A program made the translations under genes and the position numbers. 64,000 bases of DNA from NCBI RefSeq assembly GCF_019752415.1, contig NZ_JAIEME010000025.1, forward strand, positions 1 through 64,000, given 5' to 3'. Each line of letters opens with the position of its first letter. The stretch's first letter is position 1. The stretch comes from Nitrosomonas sp. GTDB taxonomy: Bacteria > Pseudomonadota > Gammaproteobacteria > Burkholderiales > Nitrosomonadaceae. Of the stretch, positions 58,954 through 64,000 are shown one piece after another. Below the pieces are notes generated by a model that worked only from the letters and a program-made list of their open reading frames with translations, had not been told where the DNA came from and made no database searches.

Positions 58954-59319
58954 ATGAAGAAAAAATTATCACTTACATTAATAGCAGCAATCCTCCTGCT
59001 TAATGGATGCGGATCAGTCAGAGAAAATAGAATCAGACAAGATGTATTATCTGACAACAGCATGCCGGAAGAAATACGCAGGGCGATCGATCTTAAGGAG
59101 CTGGTCGTTGGCATGACACAAGAACAAGTGATAGCTTCCTGGGGGCTTCCTTGTAAATGGTGTTATGGAACGCGCAAAAGCGCAAGTGGAGACACATGGG
59201 AATACCATCTTCCCGGCGCTGATTTTTTAGTGGTTGGCGCTGATTTTTTGGGTGTTGGAACCGGAACTTATGTGTACTTTGATAGCAGCCAAAAACTTAA
59301 GCACTGGTCCCAAAAATAG
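58954..59319 (+). CDS. Small SmpA/OmlA (BamE-like) lipoprotein
   Basis: The 121-residue protein has a lipobox (LLNGC) and a compact C-terminal domain with LKELVVGMTQEQVIASWGLP, the BamE/SmpA motif (xGMTxxQVxxxxGxP), and DTWEYHLPGADF. In the core Bam complex BamE is elsewhere on the chromosome, so this one is an extra or unrelated envelope lipoprotein. A seven-residue unit, GADFLVV-GADFLGV, is duplicated by an in-frame 21-base tandem copy. It lies inside the island. Confidence 0.75.
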   Translation: MKKKLSLTLIAAILLLNGCGSVRENRIRQDVLSDNSMPEEIRRAIDLKELVVGMTQEQVIASWGLPCKWCYGTRKSASGDTWEYHLPGADFLVVGADFLGVGTGTYVYFDSSQKLKHWSQK

Positions 59320-59372
59320 AACTGGTATTCCGTGCTAGAACCCTTTCTTTAGCGCAATCCCCTGAATTGACT

Positions 59373-60877
59373 TTAATCTGACAGCGCCGCTGCAATTTCT
59401 CTGAAGCTGTTCAGCCCGGCCTCAAGATTCTCGATGATTTCACCCGCCAGCACATCCGGCTCGGGCAGATTGTCCAAATCGGCCAAACTCTTATCCTTTA
59501 GCCAAAAAATATCCAGACTGGTTTTGTCGCGTGCGATGATTTGCTCATAACTGAATTTGCGCCAGCGGCCCTCCGGATTGCTTTGCTCGTTCCATGTCTC
59601 CTTGCGCTCGTGGCGGTTCAGCGGGTTATAGCAAGTGATGAATTCCTGCAAATCCTCAAAGCGCAGCGGTTTCTTTTTTAACGTGTGATGGATATTGGTG
59701 CGGTAATCGTAATACCAGACTGCTTTTGTCCACGGTTCTTTGCTGGCTTCCCGGTTATCAAAAAACAGCACGTTTGCTTTCACGCCGTTGGCGTAGAAAA
59801 TGCCGGTAGGCAATCGCAAGATCGTGTGCAAATCGGTGGTTTCCAGTAGTTTCTTGCGTACTGTTTCCCCCGCCCCGCCTTCAAACAGCACATTATCCGG
59901 CACCACCACCGCAGCCCGCCCGGTTGTTTTCAGCATGGTGCGGATATGCTGCACGAAGTTGAGTTGTTTGTTGGAAGTCGTTGCCCAGAAATCCTGCCGG
60001 TTATAAGTCAGATCGTCTTTTTCCTGTTCCCCTTCATCATTGGTGAAACTCATCGCGCTCTTCTTGCCGAACGGCGGATTCGCCAGCACGTAATCGAAGC
60101 GGCGCCCGGAATCAGCCACTAGCGCATCATTGGGCGAAATCATGCTATCGCCGTCGATCTCGCCAATGTTATGCAAAAACATATTCATCAAAGCGAGTCG
60201 GCGTGTACTCGCGACAATTCATTGCCGAAAAACGTTTCGTATTTGAGAAATGCTTTTTGTGTTTTATCCATCGCATGCTCGGCGACCAGAAAATCATACG
60301 CCGCCAGAAAGAATCCGCTTGTGCCGCACGCCGGATCGGCAATGGTCTTGCCGGGTTCCGGGCGCACGCATTGCACCATTGCCCGGATCAATGCGCGCGG
60401 CGTGAAGTATTGCCCTGCACCGGACTTGGTATCTTCCGCGTTGCGTTCCAACAGTCCCTCGTAGATGTCGCCCTTCACATCAGCGCCCATCGTCACCCAC
60501 TGGGTTTCGTTCACCATATCGATCAGGCGGTACAGTTTGGCCGGGTCCTGGATTTTGTTTTGCGCCTTGGTAAAAATCGTCCCCAGCATTCCCGGCTTTT
60601 TGCCCAGCTCCATCAGCAGCGTCACATAATGCACCTCCAGTTCCGCGCCACGCTTGAGCTTAAGGCTTTGCCAGTTGTACTCGGCAGGAATATCCACGGT
60701 GCGGTTATACGGCGGCTGGCTGTATTCATCCGCCATCTTCAGGAAAATCAAATACGTGAGTTGCTCCAGATAATCGCCATAACCCACCCCGTCATCGCGC
60801 AACGTGGTGCAGAAACTCCAGACTTTTGAAACGATGGAGCAGTTGCGTTCATGTCTTTGCCCCGAATACTTCGTCAT
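59373..60877 (-). pseudogene. hsdM: Type I restriction-modification methyltransferase subunit, frameshifted
   Basis: Two open parts, 60188-60877 and 59373-60191, together make one HsdM. The first part has SKVWSFCTTLRDDGVGYGDY, AEDTKSGAGQYFTPRALIRA and TIADPACGTSGFFLAAYDFL (AdoMet motif I). It ends after FFGNELSRVHADSL. The second part, one frame over, continues with RRLALMNMFLHNIGEIDGDS and FDYVLANPPFGKKSAMSF (motif IV, NPPF). The natural reading FFGNE..ASTRRLALMNMF shows that a base is missing (or two are extra) near 60210-60217. A second frame change may lie near the start, since MNATA at 60852 is in another frame than IVSKVW. The gene should be inactive, unless this is a sequencing error. 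Confidence 0.85.
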
Positions 60878-60900
60878 TCCCGCGTAGGCGGGAATCCAGC
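60873..60900. repeat. REP-like palindrome, left of the GIY-YIG gene
   Basis: GTCATTCCCGCGTAGGCGGG followed by AATCCAGC: stem ATTCCCGC with GCGGGAAT and a four-base loop. The same element in the other direction is at 61159-61186 and another pair lies inside hsdS. It overlaps the first codons of the hsdM remnant. Confidence 0.85.
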
Positions 60901-60901
60901 C

Positions 60902-61105
60902 TTACACCAAGTCCGGCCATAAATCTTTCCATGTCGGATTCATCTTTTCGATCAAATTTATTTTCCATTGTCTATTCCAGCTTTTTAAGCTGCTTCTCGC
61001 GTTGAATCGCTGCCAGACTCGTTGAATCAGATTACTGGTTACTCCGATATACAAAGTGCCGTTATATTGGCTCGCCAGAATATAAACCGCAGCTTGTTTT
61101 TCCAT
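60902..61105 (-). pseudogene. GIY-YIG endonuclease, internally deleted
   Basis: The 67-residue frame begins MEKQAAVYILASQYNGTLYI and GVTSNLIQRVWQ, the GIY-YIG motif of small nucleases with this start. A normal member of this type has about 95 residues; here the middle with the catalytic Glu is missing. After RVWQ the letters RFNARSSLKSW are an out-of-frame reading of a piece that in the next frame gives AIQREKQLK, the usual sequence just before SWNRQWKINLIEKMNPTWKD. A deletion plus an added A in the A-run restored the frame by chance. The protein cannot cut DNA. It is flanked by two REP-like palindromes in opposite orientation. Confidence 0.8.
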
Positions 61106-61158
61106 TATGCAACCGTCCTCGTTTTTTTCACAGGCAAGGAATCAGCCCTTAATCAACA

Positions 61159-61186
61159 TGGATTCCCGCCTGCGCGGGAATGACGG
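61159..61186. repeat. REP-like palindrome, right of the GIY-YIG gene
   Basis: TGGATTCCCGCCTGCGCGGG followed by AATGACGG: stem ATTCCCGC with GCGGGAAT. It is the reverse-complement partner of the element at 60873-60900, so the two flank the decayed nuclease gene as inverted copies. Confidence 0.85.
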
Positions 61187-61230
61187 CAAGGGCGCCCTTG
61201 CTACTTTCGACAGTTATTACCCTCTCTATT

Positions 61231-61270
61231 ACCCTTACTAAAGGGTAATTACCCTTACTAAAGGGTAATT
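61231..61270. repeat. Tandem 20-bp palindromic repeat at the 3' end of fic
   Basis: ACCCTTACTAAAGGGTAATT occurs twice in a row without change (61231-61250, 61251-61270), followed by the partial copy ACCCTTTCTT; TACCCTTACTAAAGGGTA is itself a palindrome. It begins at the fic stop, so it may act as a terminator on the minus strand. Confidence 0.7.
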
Positions 61271-62315
61271 ACCCTTTCTTTTTCCATCGAGCCGCTGGAC
61301 CTCTGCCCTGGCATTCGACTGCGTTTGCATTTTGCTGCTCGCGCAAAACACGACGCACCATGTCTTTGCTCACACCGGGACAAGACTGCTCCACCTGAGC
61401 CACAGTAAATTCGCCCACAAAGCGGTCGATAGCTGCCAACACCAGATTGGTTTTCGAGCCGCGTGGCGCTTTCACTTCACCCACACACTCAGAAAATTCG
61501 CGGTAAGCCATCTTGAGAATGGACAACACGTAGTTGATGTAAGGCCACGGATCATGCTTGCCATCATGCCAACCCTGCGAGCTGTGCTCCAGCGTCTCGT
61601 AATAGCGATTCTTGTTTTCTTCGATCAAACGCTCAAGGCTGATATAGCGCCCCACCTCATAGCCCGATTGATAACACTGAAGCAAAAGCGCCAACCGCGA
61701 CACGCGCCCGTTGCCATCGCGGAAAGGATGAATGCACAGAAAATCCAGATTGAATGCCGCCATCGCAATCAGCGGATGCGCCCAACGATCATCCAGGCAA
61801 TGCTGCCAATCAGTAACCAGCTCCATCATTGCGGCAGGGGTGCCCGCCGCAGACACCGGGCGGAAACGCACCCGTTCACGACCATTCGCATAACGCTCGA
61901 TGATGTCGCCGTCTTTTTCCTTGTATTGGCCCGCATCCCAGATTTGCCCGCGTGCCAGCCGGTGCAGCTCGCATATCGCCGCCTCGCTCACCGGCATGTG
62001 CGCAGCCCCTTCATGAATGAGCTTCAACGCATCGCGATAGCCGCGCACCTCTTCCTCGTCGCGATCCCGGAACAAAGGATTGGCCGCAACCAGCACCTCG
62101 CGCACCCGCGACGGATCAACCGACACGCCTTCGATACGGTTGGAAGAAACCGCGCTCTCGATCAGCGCATGCTCGCGCAGGGTTCTCAGCCGCTGCGGCG
62201 ACTGCTGCGTATAAAGCGCCTGCTTGCCGCGGAATTCGCCGAGATCGGCGAGATACCAGGATGTGCTTGCGGGAATGGAAAAATCTTTTAAAGCAAAAAG
62301 GTGCAGCGTGTTCAT
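61269..62315 (-). CDS. fic: Fic-family AMP-transferase (class II) within the type I RM locus
   Basis: The 348-residue protein has the Fic motif LDFLCIHPFRDGNGRVSRLA (HPFxDGNGRxxR, with all key residues). Upstream it has the inhibitory helix ALIESAVSSNRIEGVSVD, with the S-x-x-x-E-G motif that marks class II Fic proteins and keeps them self-inhibited. The C-terminus is a helix-turn-helix-like domain (VEQSCPGVSKDMVRRVLREQ), so it may bind DNA. Fic enzymes attach AMP to Ser, Thr or Tyr of target proteins. Its ATG overlaps the hsdS stop by four bases (ATGA), so it is translated with hsdS. Confidence 0.92.
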   Translation of the reverse strand: MNTLHLFALKDFSIPASTSWYLADLGEFRGKQALYTQQSPQRLRTLREHALIESAVSSNRIEGVSVDPSRVREVLVAANPLFRDRDEEEVRGYRDALKLIHEGAAHMPVSEAAICELHRLARGQIWDAGQYKEKDGDIIERYANGRERVRFRPVSAAGTPAAMMELVTDWQHCLDDRWAHPLIAMAAFNLDFLCIHPFRDGNGRVSRLALLLQCYQSGYEVGRYISLERLIEENKNRYYETLEHSSQGWHDGKHDPWPYINYVLSILKMAYREFSECVGEVKAPRGSKTNLVLAAIDRFVGEFTVAQVEQSCPGVSKDMVRRVLREQQNANAVECQGRGPAARWKKKG

Positions 62316-63967
62316 GTCGTTTTCCTTTTTGTCTTGAGCGCAGTATCAGCCCGCTCCGCCTTGATGCGCGTCAGCAGCGCCGAAGCAGGTTCGTCATTCG
62401 GGTCTTGCGGCACCAGTTGGCCGGAAAAAGCTTTTTTCAGGATGGATTGGCGCAGGGCTTCGGCTTGTTGTAGGGAGGTGGTGATGGTTTGGTCGAGTTG
62501 GTCGGTTTCGGATAATTGTGTGTCCAAAAGCTCCACGATTACTTCTTGTTCTTCTGCGCCACAAATAGCGACAAGCACTGAGCCCAGCATCTCTTGATTA
62601 ACTGTATTCTGCCCGGCACTTGAAACCTTGTTTAGTTCAACATACCGCCTAACGCTCAGAGTGTTAAAAAAGTGTTGTAAATAGATAGGAGAAATAATTT
62701 TGTTAAGTAACCTATAGCGAATAAAGTGATCGCAGTATGCAACTTCCATGTCTTCTTTTATCGAAATTATCCTCCCAACCAAATCTGCGCTCCCATTAAC
62801 ACGAATGCAAATTAAGTCATTTTTGAAAAGTCTGTAATTATTAATCTCATTTTCAGTAAGCAATATTTTTCGTGGGTTATCGAGAGATATTTTCTGGTCA
62901 GTGATGTCCGCCAGTCTTAAGACAACAAGTTCTCTTCCTGTTTCGCCACTTCTTTTAGAAATGCCATTTTGTGAGCCTACGGTTAATTCACCATATTTAA
63001 CCCACCCCCATCCCTCCGGCAATTCAGGTAATCCGGCCAGTTCTTCAGCAGTGAGTGGCGGCAAGGATTTAGGGGGTTTGGGTTTTGAAATCCCCCCTCG
63101 CCCCCCTTTTTCTAAGGGGGGAATGTGCGCGGTGCTGGCTGGCTTCCCCCTTTGTAAAAGGGGGATAGAGGGGGATTTTTCCCAGTCGGCGAGTTGTTGC
63201 TGGTAGCGTTGCGCGCGCTCTTGCTGGATGCGTTTCAGCAAGGCTTCGGCGGTTTCGAGGGGTTTGTCATTCCCGCGAAGGCGGGAATCCATGTCGTTCA
63301 AAGGCTGGGCCCCCGCCTTCGCGGGGGTGACGTTCCGCTCCGCGCGCCACTGTGCAGTGAGCTTGCCTTCGAACGCGTGCTTCAGCAGCGCTTGGCGATA
63401 CACTTTGAGCTGTGATTGGGCGGTTTTCAGGTTCTCGATGCCCTTGTCCAGCTCGGAAAATAGTTCTTCGATTTTGGCGACGATGCGGTATTGTTCTCTA
63501 AGTGGAGGAAGCGGGAAATCCAAATCCTTTAGTTGCTTCTTCGTTATCCCTGAAATGGTTGTTCCACGCCCATCAAATTTTAAGAATTGAAGTTTATAGC
63601 TAAGAAGATAGAGTGTGTATTCAGGAAATATCAGCTTTGGATTCTGGATTAATCCTTGCAAGTCTTGACTGAAACAAATTGGTTCTTCAGCGATTGCTAT
63701 TTTTCCAAGTCCAACACGAGTTACAACTAGAAGAGTTTTGGCTGGAACTCTGTTGGTTGTACTTCCAGAGATACCTTTTTCAGTAACGTACTTCCGAATA
63801 TTTATCTGACGCACACCTTCAATATCAGCACTCGTAATCCAAGGGATGTCGCCGTCCCAGTAACCAGGAATTTCGGTTGAAGGGGTGCCGCCGCCAATTA
63901 CCTGATATACCTCACCTAAAGTGGTTAGCTCCCAAGTCTTGTGCAAATCCTTTGTAAAGCTACTCAT
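62312..63967 (-). CDS. hsdS: Type I restriction-modification specificity subunit
   Basis: The 551-residue HsdS has two target-recognition domains. The first begins WELTTLGEVYQVIGGGTPST and YWDGDIPWITSADIEG; the second begins EGWGWVKYGELTVGSQNGIS and REL VVLRLADI, each followed by a conserved helix (LREQYRIVAKIEELFSELDK, and LLDTQLSETDQLDQTITTSL). HsdS sets the DNA sequence recognised by HsdM and HsdR. Between the domains there is a linker of about 100 residues that contains translated repeats (residues about 212-234 and 262-292), so it is longer than usual. The start is the ATG at 63967, sharing one base with the upstream stop (TGATG). Confidence 0.92.
   Translation of the reverse strand: MSSFTKDLHKTWELTTLGEVYQVIGGGTPSTEIPGYWDGDIPWITSADIEGVRQINIRKYVTEKGISGSTTNRVPAKTLLVVTRVGLGKIAIAEEPICFSQDLQGLIQNPKLIFPEYTLYLLSYKLQFLKFDGRGTTISGITKKQLKDLDFPLPPLREQYRIVAKIEELFSELDKGIENLKTAQSQLKVYRQALLKHAFEGKLTAQWRAERNVTPAKAGAQPLNDMDSRLRGNDKPLETAEALLKRIQQERAQRYQQQLADWEKSPSIPLLQRGKPASTAHIPPLEKGGRGGISKPKPPKSLPPLTAEELAGLPELPEGWGWVKYGELTVGSQNGISKRSGETGRELVVLRLADITDQKISLDNPRKILLTENEINNYRLFKNDLICIRVNGSADLVGRIISIKEDMEVAYCDHFIRYRLLNKIISPIYLQHFFNTLSVRRYVELNKVSSAGQNTVNQEMLGSVLVAICGAEEQEVIVELLDTQLSETDQLDQTITTSLQQAEALRQSILKKAFSGQLVPQDPNDEPASALLTRIKAERADTALKTKRKTT
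63091..63183. repeat. G/C-run palindromic repeat inside the hsdS linker
   Basis: TCCCCCCTCGCCCCCCTTTT with AAGGGGGGAA, then CCCCCTTTGTAAAAGGGGG and ATAGAGGGGGATTT: a pair of long C- and G-runs that pair with each other. It is read as SPSIPLLQRGKPAS and HIPPLEKGGRGGISK in the frame of hsdS. It looks like a dispersed repeat that inserted in frame. Confidence 0.75.
63266..63332. repeat. Pair of REP-like palindromes inside the hsdS linker
   Basis: GTCATTCCCGCGAAGGCGGG with AATCCATG, then GCCCCCGCCTTCGCGGGGGT with GACG: two palindromes of the same kind as those at 60873 and 61159, in opposite directions. They are read in frame as NVTPAKAGAQPLNDMDSRLR and GNDK. Confidence 0.8.
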
Positions 63968-64000
63968 CAACCCACCAGCACTTCATTCAATTCATCCAAC
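63967..64000 (-). CDS. C-terminal end of the gene upstream of hsdS
   Basis: The last ten codons are LDELNEVLVG and a stop (TGA at 63969-63967), whose last base is the first base of the hsdS ATG (TGATG). The gene lies outside the window; the coupling with hsdS suggests another subunit of the type I system, HsdM or HsdR, but the fragment is too short to tell. Confidence 0.5.
   Translation of the reverse strand, partial: LDELNEVLVG

Noticed and set aside
60203..60829. 208-residue plus-strand frame opposite hsdM
   Set aside because: Antisense to the methyltransferase remnant and rich in His/Arg/Gln in an irregular order; no support as a gene.
61231..61270. Possible CRISPR array
   Set aside because: The repeats are adjacent copies without spacers, and no cas gene is near.
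61332..62291. 319-residue frame on the plus strand opposite fic
   Set aside because: It is the antisense of a clear Fic gene, has no ribosome site and no family resemblance; it is open because of the base composition of fic.

Overview
The window is a stretch of a betaproteobacterial chromosome, most likely from Nitrosomonas or a close relative (Nitrosomonadales). This is inferred from an aa3-type cytochrome oxidase cluster in betaproteobacterial order, a cytochrome P460-family gene, DUF3460, DUF2970 and DUF6164 proteins, the cluster yebC-ruvC-ruvA-ruvB, the order atpIBEFHAGDC-glmU-glmS and the cluster ybgC-tolQRAB-pal-cpoB. No rRNA or ammonia-oxidation gene is present, so the genus is an inference.

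Positions 1-5500 hold the start of a large DNA methyltransferase gene cut by the left edge, then trmJ, argB, a CheW-like gene, a BON-domain lipoprotein and a GlcD-type FAD oxidase. Positions 5559-12229 (minus strand) hold a cytochrome c oxidase operon: ctaC, ctaD, a 36-residue assembly protein, ctaG, a DUF2970 protein, ctaE, SURF1, a SCO-like protein and ctaB. No heme A synthase gene (ctaA) is present. A 59-residue two-helix membrane protein gene lies 626 bp upstream. Positions 13137-29212 are housekeeping: a BI-1 family gene, ruvB-ruvA-ruvC-yebC, glmS-glmU, the complete F1Fo ATP synthase operon and a thiolase. ruvC has no usual start codon in front of its catalytic motif.

Positions 29500-37100 are mixed: a cytochrome P460-family protein whose sequence has Met where I expect the cross-linking Lys, an SDR enzyme, small lipoproteins, tsaD, plsY, folB, a broken AAA ATPase gene, and secreted or lipoprotein genes (a Gly/Tyr-rich protein, a TraT-like and a Spy-like protein). 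Positions 37124-52798 return to core genes: queC-queE, the Tol-Pal operon, cysM, a ComEA-like gene, a BT1-like transporter, a DegS-like protease, Nif3, mltA, dsbC and a UbiH-family hydroxylase.

A tRNA with anticodon CAU (53062-53137) marks the border of a genomic island that runs to the right edge. The island begins with a tyrosine recombinase, followed by a translationally coupled replication module (HTH protein, CHC2 zinc finger, TOPRIM/DUF3987 protein) whose last gene is truncated. Next comes a cargo gene for a membrane protein with ankyrin repeats and a trypsin-like domain in which all three catalytic positions appear replaced. A run of AATAGGACG motifs and a small lipoprotein gene follow. 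The right end is a type I restriction-modification region: hsdS overlaps fic, and beyond a decayed GIY-YIG gene lies a frameshifted hsdM. Palindromic repeats flank the GIY-YIG gene and also form an in-frame part of hsdS. The strongest candidate for something undescribed is the ankyrin/pseudoprotease protein at 57132-58487.
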